In this document: one piece after another, positions 1 through 8,803 of the stretch | Layout: each line of letters begins with the position of its first letter | Position numbering within the stretch: the first letter of the stretch is position 1 | Assembly: GCA_903844645.1 (NCBI GenBank) | Contig: CAIMUP010000008.1 | Span: forward strand, 32,612-96,611 | Direction of reading: 5' to 3' | Origin: an uncultured Bacteroidota bacterium | GTDB taxonomy: Bacteria > Bacteroidota > Bacteroidia > AKYH767-A > JABDAW01 | DNA: 64,000 nucleotides | The notes under the pieces: model-generated | What the model was told of the DNA's origin: nothing | The model's input: the letters and a program-made list of their open reading frames with translations, nothing else | Databases searched by the model: none | Made by a program: the position numbers and the translations under genes

Positions 1-23
1 CGGTCTTTTACTACTTCACTCAT
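1..23 (-). CDS. Start of a gene running off the left edge
   Basis: An ATG on the minus strand at 21-23 opens a frame reading MSEVVKD before the window ends. Only seven codons are visible, so no product can be named. It is listed because a 42-bp-type repeat array lies directly upstream of it, as seen for many other genes in this window. No clear TAnnTTTG element is visible between them. Confidence 0.35.
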
Positions 24-95
24 AGTTTTTATTATTTATTAGGGTTTATTATTTAATTATATCATTTTTTTGGTAAGGCATAATATCATTTTTTG

Positions 96-345
96 ATAAA
101 ATGTTTCCGAAAACCGAGCAAGGATCGGGGACTTTTTTTAAAAACTCCCCGATCTTAGTTCCAAGATCGGGGTATTTTTTTGAGAATGACCGACCATAGT
201 CCGAGGATCGGGGTGTGTAATTTATACTGACCAATCCTTTTCCTAACATCGGGGTATTTCCCAGAATCTGACCAATTATAGTCCCCTTTGTTGCCATCCC
301 GAAAGGCATCCCACCACCAGAGAAAACCGAACTTTTAGCAAAGGC
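96..345. repeat. Degenerate 41-42 bp tandem array
   Basis: The motif gatcgggg recurs with spacings of 42, 41 and 41 bp, beginning at 123, and inverted ccccgat copies lie between. The array is more decayed than others in the window. The 103-codon minus-strand ORF (49-360) that crosses it is made of the repeats and is probably not a gene. Confidence 0.6.
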
Positions 346-355
346 AAGATGTCCA

Positions 356-402
356 AGCATCCTGACAGGGAATCGCGTAGGGGCGATTGCCTGTCAGGAT
401 GC
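356..402. repeat. CCTGTCAGG-type palindrome
   Basis: Two near-perfect arms, AGCATCCTGACAGG and CCTGTCAGGATGCT, with inner complementary AATCGC/GCGATT, form one long hairpin around a gtagggg loop. Related palindromes occur at 24271, 50066 and 50620 in this window, so this is a dispersed REP/MITE-like element. Confidence 0.7.
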
Positions 403-435
403 TTATCGTGATTATGGACTGGGTCGTTTGCAAGC

Positions 436-578
436 GCGAGGGATGGGAGGGGCTTGGTTACCGCCTTTTGGGTGGGACTTTTCCTGGGGCAGGCGGGAAC
501 GGAACCCCCGGACAGCCTGACCGCTGCTGCCTGTTGGTGGGGTCTTTTGGGTGGGAGGCAGCAGGGGACGCGCCATAA
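436..578. repeat. GC-rich structured repeat element, copy 1
   Basis: About 143 bp that align with 29736-29884. Shared blocks include gcgagggatgggaggggctt, ggaacccccggacagcc and a gggacgc...ccataa end. Helix 1 is CCGCC/GGCGG here but CTGCC/GGCAG in the other copy. Helix 2 is CTGCTGCC (524-531) with GGCAGCAG (557-564), again changed in a compensating way in the other copy. Much more GC-rich than its surroundings. It may be a structured RNA or a mobile palindromic element. I think similar GC-rich sequences recur in Flavobacteriia genomes but cannot name the family. Confidence 0.7.
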
Positions 579-669
579 CGAGAATTATAAATTATGAATT
601 GGTCTATTAATTTAATACCTTCGGAATGGAAACTATCACCGATGAATTATTAGATTTGCGGCGCAATTA

Positions 670-2538
670 ATGAACAAATACGACATGATGCCTCGCACTA
701 CTTTTTTCAGAATATTCCTAATATTATTCCTACTAACAGGTGTTATAAACCGTATTTCGGCACAATCGAAGGAGCATATAGATTCCTTGATTGAGCAAGT
801 GAAACGAACCCCTGACGATACTACCAAACTGCAATATCTTAATGAACTTGTGGACATCGCGCCGGACGGGACTTGGCAGCTATATAACGAACAAATGAGG
901 ACGCTGTCGAATAAATTAATGGGCAATGTTTCAACTAATAAGGCTGCTAAGAAATACCTTGCCGTTTCGGATAATAATTCGGCAACCGATTTAGGCGAAA
1001 AGGGAGATTATAAAAAGGCGTTGAGCTATCTGATTGACTGTATTAAGATTCAGGAGGAGCTGGGAAATAAGAAGGATTTAGCTTTGGCTTTGAATAATAC
1101 GGGGGCTATTTATGATCGGGATGGGGACCATGATAAGGCTCTCGAAAATTATTATCGTGCCATAAAATTAGAGGAAGATACGGCGGTGAATGACTTCACC
1201 GATCTGGTCTCTACGCTGACAAATGTGGGACGGATATTCTTTGATAAAAACAGCTACGATAGTGCCTTGATTTATTTTGAAAAGGGCTTGGTGGTGGTCG
1301 AAAAACATAAGATTAAAAGCCTCGATAATGTTACGGCATTGTATAAGGACTTGGGGAATTTGATGGAGAAAAAAGGCAATCTGGAGCAGGCTTTGGAATA
1401 TTACAGCAAGGGCTTGAAAGTGGCTGACGATGGCGGTTATAAGATAGGGCAGTCCATCAATTTGCTGGGGATGGCGGATGTTTATTTTGATAAGAACGAG
1501 ATTGCCAAGTCGCTTGGATATGCCCAAAAAGCATTTGCATTAGCCATCAAGACGGATAACTTAAAGAACATTATTGGGGCATCGAATTTATTGACTAAGA
1601 TTTATAAAAAGCAGGGCAACTTCAAGGATGCTTTGGGGATGTATGAACTTGCAATAAAGACTCGCGACAGTCTTTTCAGTGCCGACAATCACAAGGCGAG
1701 TGTGCGTACCCAGTTTCAAGTTGAATTCAATAAAAAGCAGGACTCTACCAAGGCGGAACAGGCGAAGATTGATGCCGTGAAGGCTACTGAATTACAGAAC
1801 CGGAAACGGATTCGGAACTTCACGTTGGGGGGCATGGTGATCGTGGTTTTCTTCTTGATTTTGGTGTTTCGGCAACGGAATAAAATTGCGAAAGAGAAGC
1901 ATCGCAGCGAGGAATTATTGCTTAATATTCTTCCTGAAGAAGTAGCTCAAGAGTTGAAGGATACGGGCGGCGCGAAGGTCAAGAGTTTTGAATCGGTAAC
2001 GGTTTTATTCACCGATTTTAAGGGCTTCACGCAGATTAGTGAGAAGCTGACACCGGAAGAATTGGTTGCCGAAATAGACTATTGTTTTCGGGGCTTCGAT
2101 AATATTATTCACAAGCATGGCATCGAGAAGATCAAGACGATTGGCGACAGCTATATGTGTGCCGGTGGGGTTCCGAAAGCCAATTTCACTCATGCCGAAG
2201 ACGTGGTGAATGCTGCCATCGAGATTCGCGATTTTATTCTGAAACACAAGCAAGAGAAGATTGCTCGTGGCGAGATTCCGTTCGAGATTCGGATAGGGGT
2301 ACATACCGGTCCCGTCGTGGCGGGGATTGTCGGGACTAAGAAATTTGCTTACGATATTTGGGGGGATGCCGTGAATACTGCCTCCCGAATGGAAAGTAGT
2401 GGCGAGGCTGGCAAGGTGAATATTTCGGGGATAACTTTTGAGTTGATAAAAGATAAATTCAATTGCCTTCATCGCGGAAAAATCATGGCGAAGGGCAAGG
2501 GCGATATTGATATGTACTTCGTCGAGCTTAAAAGTTAG
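670..2538 (+). CDS. TPR-repeat, membrane-bound class III adenylate cyclase
   Basis: Makes cyclic AMP from ATP, probably in response to a periplasmic cue. Residues 10-32 look like a signal peptide ending in ISAQ. About 90-345 is a run of TPR repeats (for example NNTGAIYDRDGDHDKALENY), and a membrane helix lies near 383-401. The class III catalytic domain covers about 440-605: FTDFKGFT and IGDSYMC supply the two metal-binding Asp residues, and WGDAVNTASRM the transition-state Asn and Arg. The Lys in EKIKTIGD and the Asp in YDIWGD match the adenine-selecting pair known from adenylate cyclases, favouring ATP over GTP. The ligand is unknown. A later Met at codon 6 is an alternative start. It stands alone, with no cyclic-nucleotide receptor beside it. 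Confidence 0.85.
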   Translation: MNKYDMMPRTTFFRIFLILFLLTGVINRISAQSKEHIDSLIEQVKRTPDDTTKLQYLNELVDIAPDGTWQLYNEQMRTLSNKLMGNVSTNKAAKKYLAVSDNNSATDLGEKGDYKKALSYLIDCIKIQEELGNKKDLALALNNTGAIYDRDGDHDKALENYYRAIKLEEDTAVNDFTDLVSTLTNVGRIFFDKNSYDSALIYFEKGLVVVEKHKIKSLDNVTALYKDLGNLMEKKGNLEQALEYYSKGLKVADDGGYKIGQSINLLGMADVYFDKNEIAKSLGYAQKAFALAIKTDNLKNIIGASNLLTKIYKKQGNFKDALGMYELAIKTRDSLFSADNHKASVRTQFQVEFNKKQDSTKAEQAKIDAVKATELQNRKRIRNFTLGGMVIVVFFLILVFRQRNKIAKEKHRSEELLLNILPEEVAQELKDTGGAKVKSFESVTVLFTDFKGFTQISEKLTPEELVAEIDYCFRGFDNIIHKHGIEKIKTIGDSYMCAGGVPKANFTHAEDVVNAAIEIRDFILKHKQEKIARGEIPFEIRIGVHTGPVVAGIVGTKKFAYDIWGDAVNTASRMESSGEAGKVNISGITFELIKDKFNCLHRGKIMAKGKGDIDMYFVELKS

Positions 2539-2646
2539 GCGAGGAATATCCTCCATTATTTATTCCATCATTCAAGGTACTATTTTATTATTTGGCGATT
2601 GCCGATTGGGGTTTTTAATCCCATTAATACAACGGAATAAAGTGCT

Positions 2647-3688
2647 TCATTCAGCCTTCTTTACCCCGAATAATTCCAGCAAAATATGTTTCGATTTGTC
2701 GGTAAGGACATAGTTCGATGGGGGCTGTTTTTTTACCAAACCATTGCGAATTAAATTAGGCAAATGTTTCGCAAAACCAGCCACCGAGAGTCCGCCAAAA
2801 CCACGCAGTTCTGCTCCGGTAGCTTTGCCGGCATTATGTAAAAGCAGCAATTCATTCGCCACTGTTCTATGCACTCCCTTCCCTGCTCTGCGTGGCAAAT
2901 GTACCCGTAAAGCAATATGCAATCTGTTGATAAAAACTCTTTCAAGAGGTATTGCTACAGGCAGCGAATGTGTATCCTCAAGACTCGCGTTAGCCATTGC
3001 TTCTTTTATTTTTGATGCATCCGAATTTCGCTCCGCAACGGCATCTTCAAAATCGGCATAAAACTTATAGAGCGAGTTCTGAACAGCATCACTATTAATA
3101 TAATGCTCCAGAGCCTTTATAAGCCCCTTCTCGAAAACAGAATACAACAAAGCACCCCCATTTCCATCAACATTTATTTGTGGCAAAGTCTCCAAAACAG
3201 ATTTTATACCAACCTTATTCTCTGTTACATCATTATTTGAATGTTTTATACCATCCTTTATTTCCGTGGTGCTACCCGACAGATTTTTTATACCATCCTT
3301 TATTTCCGTGGTACTACCCGACAGATTTTTTATACCATCCTTTATTTCCGTGGTGCTACCCGGCAGATTTTTTATACCATCCTTTATTTCTGTGGTGCCA
3401 TCAGACAGATTTTTTATACCATCCTTTATTTCCGTGGTGCTATCCGACAGATTTTTTTATACCATCCTTTATTTCCGTGGTGCTATCCGACAGATTTTTT
3501 ATACCAACCAAACTTTCTGGCACACCTTCCGTCAATGGTTTTATGCCAACCAAACTTTCTGGGAGGTCGTTATCATCATTATATAATGCCGCCTTATTCT
3601 TTAGGTATGCAATTTCATTCCGCTGATCCATCAGATGCTTTAACAGGATATGGATGATCTTTTCAGGCTCGATGTTCATTTTTTCCAT
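2647..3688 (-). pseudogene. Frameshifted repeat gene with winged-helix-like C-terminus
   Basis: Two ORFs (3440-3688 and 2647-3195) are the halves of one gene of about 347 codons. The N-terminal half starts MEKMNIEPEKII, contains a short helical segment and enters 14-residue repeats (NLSDSTTEIKDGIK). One repeat has seven A's (minus strand) at 3452-3458 where every other copy has six. Removing one base joins the halves in frame with no stop between. The C-terminal ~110 residues resemble a winged-helix module (LLLLHNAGKATGAELRGFGG followed by a basic wing), so DNA binding is possible. The 2647-3195 ORF on its own would have to start at TTG. Either a real disruption, a phase-variable tract or a base-calling error; the coordinates span the whole gene. 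Confidence 0.7.
3206..3560. repeat. 42-bp tandem array inside a coding region
   Basis: Anchors at 3206, 3248, 3290, 3332, 3374, 3416, 3459, 3501 and 3543 are spaced exactly 42 bp, except for one 43-bp step caused by the extra T in tttttt(t). Encodes 14-residue repeats in the minus-strand gene above. Central units are nearly identical, outer ones diverged. Confidence 0.9.
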
Positions 3689-3733
3689 TCGTAATTAATA
3701 ATTCGTAATCGCCCCCTCCTTTTAATGCCACAA

Positions 3734-5002
3734 TCAATTTCTGTATCGGCAACTCAACAGGGAAATATCGTCGAGAAAGGGACGCGAATTATTGAACGAT
3801 TTGAGGGTTTCGATAAGGTTGGAATGAAGCTCCTTCAAGGACTTAACATGAGTGCTTTCGACCATGAATTTCTCCAGCCCTTCGATGCCGAATTGTTGCT
3901 CTTTACTGTTCTCAATTTCGATGACGCCATCGGTATAGCAGAGCAATTTCGTCTGCGGCGTAATCTTGGTATAGCCGAGGCTCAAGAAGGGCAATTCATC
4001 GAACATGCCCAAGCCGGTAGTGCCCGTTTTAAGGAGGTGAATTCCTTTTTCATTGGATAAAATTGGCGGCGGATGACCGGCATTAATGTAGGTCAAAACA
4101 TTGGTCGCGGTATTCACCAAACAGATAAAAAAAGTGATGTGTTTTTCGCCATGCGCACTGTTCATTACGCAAGTGTTCAGCTCCTCAATCAACACCTCTA
4201 AAGTAGTAAAATGCCTGACCAACGCACGAAGGTTCGCCTGGAAATTTGACATTAATAACGCCGCTGAAACACCCTTGCCCGATACATCGGCGATGCAGAG
4301 AATATGCTCGTGTTCGTTGATCACAAAGTAGTCGTAATAATCCCCACCAATGCGGTGATGTGGCAAGTAAGTACCATGAATTTCTATCAACGGATGATCG
4401 GGAAAAGACACCGGAAAGAGCATCGTTTGCATCTTCGCCGCGACCGACATTTCCTTCTTTAATTCGGCTTGTTTGATTTGATCTTTGGCGAACTTCTTGT
4501 TCTCATTTGCTACGAGAATAATGTTGGTAATTAATTGCACGAAGGGAAGGATTTCAGTTCTGTTTTCCGAGTCGCCATGTTTTATATTTCCAATCAATAC
4601 ATACGCAAGCGGCACATCTTTATGAAACACTGGCAACACGAACGCGAAATCGTTCAGGTATCTATTGGAGGGCGAGATAGGTTGTGGGGAATCAATGCCC
4701 TTCAATATCTCGGAAATGTTGGCGGTTTTAAGATTGGGATTGGCTCCGTAGAAGAGGGAACATTTCAAGACTATATTTTCTTCCGAGAAAGAATCATTGG
4801 TGAATAAGGCGAGTTTCCCGACCTTCAATTCGTTCTTCAGAAAGTTCTCGTAGATGCTTAGCAGGTCTTCGATCTTGACATTCCTGTTGATGGATTGTGT
4901 GATGTCAAGCAGGACTTTTAATTGCAATTCCTTCAACTCCAAATCTGCAAGGATTTTGTTTAAAAGAACTTCGCCTTCTGATAATGTTTTGTTGTGTTGC
5001 AT
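3734..5002 (-). CDS. GAF-domain SpoIIE/PP2C serine phosphatase
   Basis: A cytoplasmic signalling phosphatase of the RsbU/SpoIIE type, a family that dephosphorylates anti-anti-sigma (STAS) or similar partners. Residues 1-25 are helical and ~30-190 a GAF-like sensor. After a helical linker comes the PP2C-SpoIIE domain: GGDYYDYF (~225) and IADVSGKGVSAALLMS (~240-255) hold metal-binding Asp residues, followed by NAGHPPP (~307), YTDGVIE (~357) and a C-terminal DDISLL. All the usual metal ligands appear present, so it should be active. No STAS or HPK-like anti-sigma gene is adjacent, so the partner is encoded elsewhere. Length (422 aa) is normal for the architecture. Confidence 0.88.
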   Translation of the reverse strand: MQHNKTLSEGEVLLNKILADLELKELQLKVLLDITQSINRNVKIEDLLSIYENFLKNELKVGKLALFTNDSFSEENIVLKCSLFYGANPNLKTANISEILKGIDSPQPISPSNRYLNDFAFVLPVFHKDVPLAYVLIGNIKHGDSENRTEILPFVQLITNIILVANENKKFAKDQIKQAELKKEMSVAAKMQTMLFPVSFPDHPLIEIHGTYLPHHRIGGDYYDYFVINEHEHILCIADVSGKGVSAALLMSNFQANLRALVRHFTTLEVLIEELNTCVMNSAHGEKHITFFICLVNTATNVLTYINAGHPPPILSNEKGIHLLKTGTTGLGMFDELPFLSLGYTKITPQTKLLCYTDGVIEIENSKEQQFGIEGLEKFMVESTHVKSLKELHSNLIETLKSFNNSRPFLDDISLLSCRYRN

Positions 5003-5033
5003 GATTGATTATGGGTCGGGCTTCTTCTTATTT

Positions 5034-5978
5034 TTATCTCTTATTTTGATTAAGATATTCCATTACTTCCGGTAGTTTTTTAATCATGGCTAATTCTTTC
5101 ATCTTAGCCTTCGCTTCGCGAGTAGGACTGCCGAAGTAAACCTTATTTCCTTCTAACGATTTTGCAATACCTGATTGCCCAAGAACGACTGCGCCATCGC
5201 CGATTGTTAAATCTTTCTGAACGCCTACTTGTCCCCAAAGAATAACATTGTCGCCAATTGTTACAACGCCTGATATTCCCACCTGTGCAGCGAACAAACA
5301 GTTCTTTCCGATGATGGTATCGTGCCCGACATGGACATGATTATCGAGCTTACTTCCCTCGCCTATGATTGTTTCGGCAGATACTCCTTTATCTATGGTG
5401 CAACAAGCTCCGATTTCGACATTGTCATGAATAATGACCGTGCCGCAGGAGTGCATTTTGAGGATGCCTTCCAAAGTTCTTTGGTAGTAAAATGCATCGC
5501 CGCCAATGACTGAATTTGAATGGATAATTACGTTGTTTCCTATCTCGACATTATCATAAATGCTGACATTGGAATGGATGATGCAGTTGTTTCCTATCTT
5601 AACTGAATTACCAATGAAAACGCCCGGCTGGATGACAGTATCGGTGCCGATAATTACATTGTCGCTAATGGAATTCGCGGAGGTAACGAAGGGGCGGAAG
5701 TGACGAGTGAGGATATTATAATCGCGGAAAGGATTATCGGAAAAGATGACGCACTTGCCCTCGGGGCATGGGACCTGGCGATTGATTATAATCACCGAAG
5801 CGGGTGAGCCGAGAGCCTTATCGTAATACTTTGGGTGGTCGACGAAGGTGAGATCGCCGGTTCCGACTTTATGGATTTCATTGATGCCTGTAACGAGGAA
5901 GTCTTCGCTGCCGATGAAGGCGGCATTGTTGATTAAGGCGACTACGCTTTTGAGTTTTTGGGGAGGATTTAATTTCAT
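5034..5978 (-). CDS. LpxD-like UDP-3-O-acyl-glucosamine N-acyltransferase
   Basis: A left-handed beta-helix acyltransferase of the LpxD group, which adds the N-linked hydroxyacyl chain during lipid A synthesis. The N-terminal ~100 residues resemble the LpxD nucleotide-binding domain (the FVDHPKYYDKAL region). Residues ~100-275 are hexapeptide repeats such as IGNNVIIHSNSVIG. The His-containing segment HVHVGHDTIIG (~215) is placed like the catalytic His of LpxD. At 314 aa it is shorter than E. coli LpxD. Bacteroidota often carry two LpxD-like genes, and this one is not next to lpxA/lpxC, so it may be the second paralogue with a different acyl or sugar substrate. A TAnnTTTG promoter lies at 6021-6028. 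Confidence 0.75.
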   Translation of the reverse strand: MKLNPPQKLKSVVALINNAAFIGSEDFLVTGINEIHKVGTGDLTFVDHPKYYDKALGSPASVIIINRQVPCPEGKCVIFSDNPFRDYNILTRHFRPFVTSANSISDNVIIGTDTVIQPGVFIGNSVKIGNNCIIHSNVSIYDNVEIGNNVIIHSNSVIGGDAFYYQRTLEGILKMHSCGTVIIHDNVEIGACCTIDKGVSAETIIGEGSKLDNHVHVGHDTIIGKNCLFAAQVGISGVVTIGDNVILWGQVGVQKDLTIGDGAVVLGQSGIAKSLEGNKVYFGSPTREAKAKMKELAMIKKLPEVMEYLNQNKR

Positions 5979-6020
5979 TTTATGCTATTATTGTATGAAT
6001 TAATTGCTGTTTTGGTGGGG

Positions 6021-6028
6021 CAAAAGTA
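6021..6028 (-). promoter_or_regulatory. -7 element for the LpxD-like gene
   Basis: Minus-strand TACTTTTG followed by CCCC matches the Bacteroidota TAnnTTTG element, 43 bp before the ATG. The 21-bp array begins directly upstream of it. Confidence 0.6.
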
Positions 6029-6038
6029 TTAAAATTTT

Positions 6039-6437
6039 GGTTTATGGGTGGTGGGATTGGATTTGAGGGTAGAGATTTGGGATTTGACGGTGGAGAAATA
6101 GTATTCGACGGTAGAGGAATTGGATTTGGCGGTAGAGATTTGCGATTGAACGGTAGAGGAATTGGATTTGAGGGTGGAGATTTGGGATTCGGCGGTAGAG
6201 AAATGGGATTTGAAGGGATTTTTGTTCTATTCAACGGGAGACAATTGCGATTCGGGCATGTACATTTGCGATTTGACGGTTAACAAATGCGATTTGACGG
6301 TTCACTTTTCCGATTTGACGGTTCACTTTTCCGATTCGACGGTTCACTTTTCCGATTCGGCGGTTCACTTTTCCGATTTGACGGTTCACAAATGCGATTT
6401 GACGGTTCACTTTTCCGATTTGACGGTATTTTAGGTG
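6039..6437. repeat. 21-bp tandem array between divergent genes
   Basis: Eighteen or so units in strict 21-bp register (for example starts at 6060, 6249 and 6417). The left half has the unit gatttgagggtagagatttgg, the right half gatttgacggttcacttttcc, so the sequence changes while the register does not. The array sits between the -7 elements of two divergently transcribed genes. ORFs reading 7-residue repeats through it on both strands are by-products of the period being a multiple of three. Confidence 0.92.
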
Positions 6438-6522
6438 TAGAATTCTTGGGGAGGGGAAATTTTATTAGCTCAAAAATTGGGAATCTTTCCTTATTCAAAA
6501 GAAAAATTAACCGCAAGTTTTG

Positions 6523-6530
6523 TAGTTTTG
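6523..6530 (+). promoter_or_regulatory. -7 element for the SRPBCC membrane gene
   Basis: TAGTTTTG followed by GCGGG, 28 bp before the ATG at 6559 and ~86 bp past the end of the 21-bp array. Confidence 0.55.
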
Positions 6531-6558
6531 GCGGGATGAGGAAGAATAGAATTTAGAA

Positions 6559-7512
6559 ATGAAAAGGATTAGTTTAAGACTTTATTTATCTATTGGAATA
6601 ACCGCGACTTTTGGTTGGGCAATCACTTTTTTGGCAATGAATGTTTTCCGAAATTATGCCGTTGGATTGTTTCTTTGGTTACCATTTGTCATGGGTATTT
6701 CATCAACGATTATATATGCTTATAAAAATCGAGTGACCAAACGATTGTGTATGCAACTTTCTTTTGTAACGCTTACTATTTTTAGCATCGGTCTTTTATT
6801 TTTTGCTCTTGAAGGTGTTATTTGTATCGTGATGGCTGCCCCAATTGCTTTTGTTTTAAATTGGCTTGGGTATATGTTAGGGTATGATATTGTAAAGACA
6901 AAAATTATTGGAAGCCCGCCGACAATCTTAATTGTATTTCTTCTTTCAGTACCTTCTCTAATGGGCTTTGAATATGCAATAAAAGATAATGAAGTCGAAA
7001 TAAAAACTATCATCACAGCTATTGAAATCAATGCCCCCGCAGAAACAGTTTGGAAAAATGTAATTGAATTCCCACAATTAGATGAACCAAAAGAACTGCT
7101 TTTTAAAACAGGAATTGCCTATCCTATTAATGCTAAAATTGACGGGGAAGGAGTAGGCGCAATCAGGCATTGTAATTTTTCGACAGGAAGTTTTGTTGAG
7201 CCAATAACAGTTTGGGATGAACCACATCTTTTGAAATTCAATGTAACAGAACAACCGGAGGCGATGAAAGAATTGAGTATTTATGATATTCATCCTGCTC
7301 ATCTTCATGGATATTTTGTTTCTAAACAAGGGCAATTCAAATTAACAACATTACCAAACGGACATACATTGCTTGAAGGAACTACATGGTATTTCAATAA
7401 AATTAAACCAGCATTTTATTGGACACTTTGGAGCGATTATATAGTTCATAAAATTCATGAAAGAGTTTTGAAACATATAAAAGCACAATCAGAAAAACAA
7501 GGAATTTCCTAA
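6559..7512 (+). CDS. Membrane protein with C-terminal SRPBCC domain
   Basis: Five hydrophobic helices (about residues 8-27, 32-53, 61-80, 84-105 and 118-137) precede a soluble C-terminal half. From ~150 this resembles the SRPBCC/polyketide-cyclase fold: ITAIEINAPAETVWKNVIEF is the typical opening strand and helix, and GHTLLEGTTWYFNKI the late strands. SRPBCC domains bind hydrophobic ligands in a deep pocket; the ligand here is unknown. Probably a single-gene unit, with the 21-bp array upstream and convergent rpoD downstream. Confidence 0.75.
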   Translation: MKRISLRLYLSIGITATFGWAITFLAMNVFRNYAVGLFLWLPFVMGISSTIIYAYKNRVTKRLCMQLSFVTLTIFSIGLLFFALEGVICIVMAAPIAFVLNWLGYMLGYDIVKTKIIGSPPTILIVFLLSVPSLMGFEYAIKDNEVEIKTIITAIEINAPAETVWKNVIEFPQLDEPKELLFKTGIAYPINAKIDGEGVGAIRHCNFSTGSFVEPITVWDEPHLLKFNVTEQPEAMKELSIYDIHPAHLHGYFVSKQGQFKLTTLPNGHTLLEGTTWYFNKIKPAFYWTLWSDYIVHKIHERVLKHIKAQSEKQGIS

Positions 7513-7612
7513 TCCTTTGGAAAATCATTAGGCATGTTAATTTTTTCTTTTTATGACATTCCCTTTGGGGGTAATGCAATAAAAGGATGAATAGTGTTAT
7601 AAAAATCATTCT

Positions 7613-7648
7613 CAAAAAAAATCCCCTTCCGGTTATCGAAAGGGGATT
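7613..7648 (-). terminator. rpoD terminator
   Basis: On the minus strand AATCCCCTTTCG...AAGGGGATT forms a hairpin followed by a run of T's, 22 bp past the rpoD stop codon. Confidence 0.85.
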
Positions 7649-7669
7649 GGTTATAATAATGGATAAGAT

Positions 7670-8533
7670 TTATCCTAAATAAGGTTTTAATAATTTGCTT
7701 CTGGAGGTATGACGTAACCTTCTTAAAGCTTTTTCCTTTATCTGACGAACTCTTTCGCGAGTTAAATCGTACTTGGCTGCAATCTCTTCTAAGGTTAGAC
7801 CGTGTGTTCCTCCGATACCGTAGAATAATTTGATGACATCCCTTTCTCTGTCTGTCAAGGTCGAAAGCGACCGACAAATTTCTTGGTGCAATGATTCATT
7901 CATCAGATAATTATCTGCTAATGGGGCATCGGCATTTTCGAGAACGTCCAACAAACTGTGATCCTCGCCTTGAACAAAAGGGGCATCTACAGAAATATGA
8001 CGGCTGGAAACTCTCATGGCATCGGAAACTTTATCGGGTGTCATTTCTAATATCTCTGACAATTCATCAATGGTTGGTTCGCGTTCAAATTCTTGCTCTA
8101 ATCTTGAGGAAGCTTTTCTGATTTTACTCATGGAACCGACCTGATTTAAAGGAAGGCGGATGATTCTTGATTGATCGGCAACGGCGGAAATAATTGATTG
8201 GCGAATCCACCATACGGCATAAGAGATAAATTTAAAACCTCTTGTTTCATCGAACCTTTTTCCGGCTTTAATCAAACCAAGGTTTCCTTCATTGATCAAG
8301 TCAGGAAGACTCAACCCTTGATTTTGGTATTGTTTGGCGACAGAAACCACGAATCGTAAGTTAGCTCTAGTCAGTTTATCTAATGCTGCCTGATCGCCTT
8401 CACGAATTTTTTTCGCTAAAATTGCTTCCTCTTCTGCTGTTACGAAACCTTCCTTACCTATCTCTTGTAAGTATTTCTCAAGGGACGCACTTTCCCTGTT
8501 GGTGATTGATTTGGTGATCTTTAACTGTCTCAT
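7670..8533 (-). CDS. rpoD: Primary RNA polymerase sigma factor (RpoD/SigA family)
   Basis: The housekeeping sigma factor; it directs RNA polymerase to promoters, here presumably the TAnnTTTG type seen throughout the window. At 287 aa it is the short form typical of Bacteroidota, lacking the large region 1.1 and the non-conserved insert. Region 1.2 is near residues 15-50 ([13 protein letters not shown]). Region 2 has the polymerase- and -10-binding block [24 protein letters not shown] and the melting motif [10 protein letters not shown]. Region 3 follows, and region 4.2 ends in [27 protein letters not shown], the -35 recognition helix-turn-helix. Monocistronic, with its own promoter and terminator. 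Confidence 0.96.
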   Translation of the reverse strand: MRQLKITKSITNRESASLEKYLQEIGKEGFVTAEEEAILAKKIREGDQAALDKLTRANLRFVVSVAKQYQNQGLSLPDLINEGNLGLIKAGKRFDETRGFKFISYAVWWIRQSIISAVADQSRIIRLPLNQVGSMSKIRKASSRLEQEFEREPTIDELSEILEMTPDKVSDAMRVSSRHISVDAPFVQGEDHSLLDVLENADAPLADNYLMNESLHQEICRSLSTLTDRERDVIKLFYGIGGTHGLTLEEIAAKYDLTRERVRQIKEKALRRLRHTSRSKLLKPYLG

Positions 8534-8605
8534 TTATTAATTTTTATTCGTTATAATTAGTCTTATTTTTTCTGATTCGATGAATCTTTATCCTTTTTCG
8601 CGGTG

Positions 8606-8613
8606 CAAAGATA
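8606..8613 (-). promoter_or_regulatory. -7 element for rpoD
   Basis: Minus-strand TATCTTTG followed by CACC, 72 bp upstream of the rpoD ATG; a perfect TAnnTTTG match. Confidence 0.65.
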
Positions 8614-8754
8614 GATAAAATTTTTGAATCTACAAAGTTTTTTTTGAATCTTATTGTTAATATTTACTTAAACCCTATTTTATATCCTTACTATGAATCT
8701 CGATTTTCATCTTTTATTCATAGTGTAATGATGAATTTTGCAGCGGGATTTTAT

Positions 8755-8762
8755 TATCTTTG
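8755..8762 (+). promoter_or_regulatory. -7 element for the thioredoxin-like gene
   Basis: TATCTTTG followed by CCGCCC, 41 bp before the ATG at 8804. Confidence 0.65.
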
Positions 8763-8803
8763 CCGCCCGATTGAAACAAAGTAACATATAATATATTATA
8801 ATT

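Noticed and set aside
49-360. 103-codon minus ORF near the left edge
   Set aside because: It is built almost entirely from the degenerate 42-bp repeats, and its protein has no independent support.
387-578. 63-codon plus ORF in the GC-rich element
   Set aside because: Overlaps the structured repeat; the other copy does not keep the frame, and the base changes preserve helices, not codons.
3452-3458. Programmed ribosomal frameshift
   Set aside because: No stimulatory hairpin or A-site/P-site slippery heptamer beyond the A-run; the other repeat copies with six A's make a simple one-base insertion more likely.
3180-3657. Three plus-strand ORFs of 106-148 codons
   Set aside because: They read the 42-bp array on the wrong strand; the minus frame with a good start and flanking unique protein is the gene.
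5980-6556. Five ORFs of heptapeptide repeats on both strands
   Set aside because: Open only because 21 is a multiple of three; no promoter-linked start or unique protein sequence.
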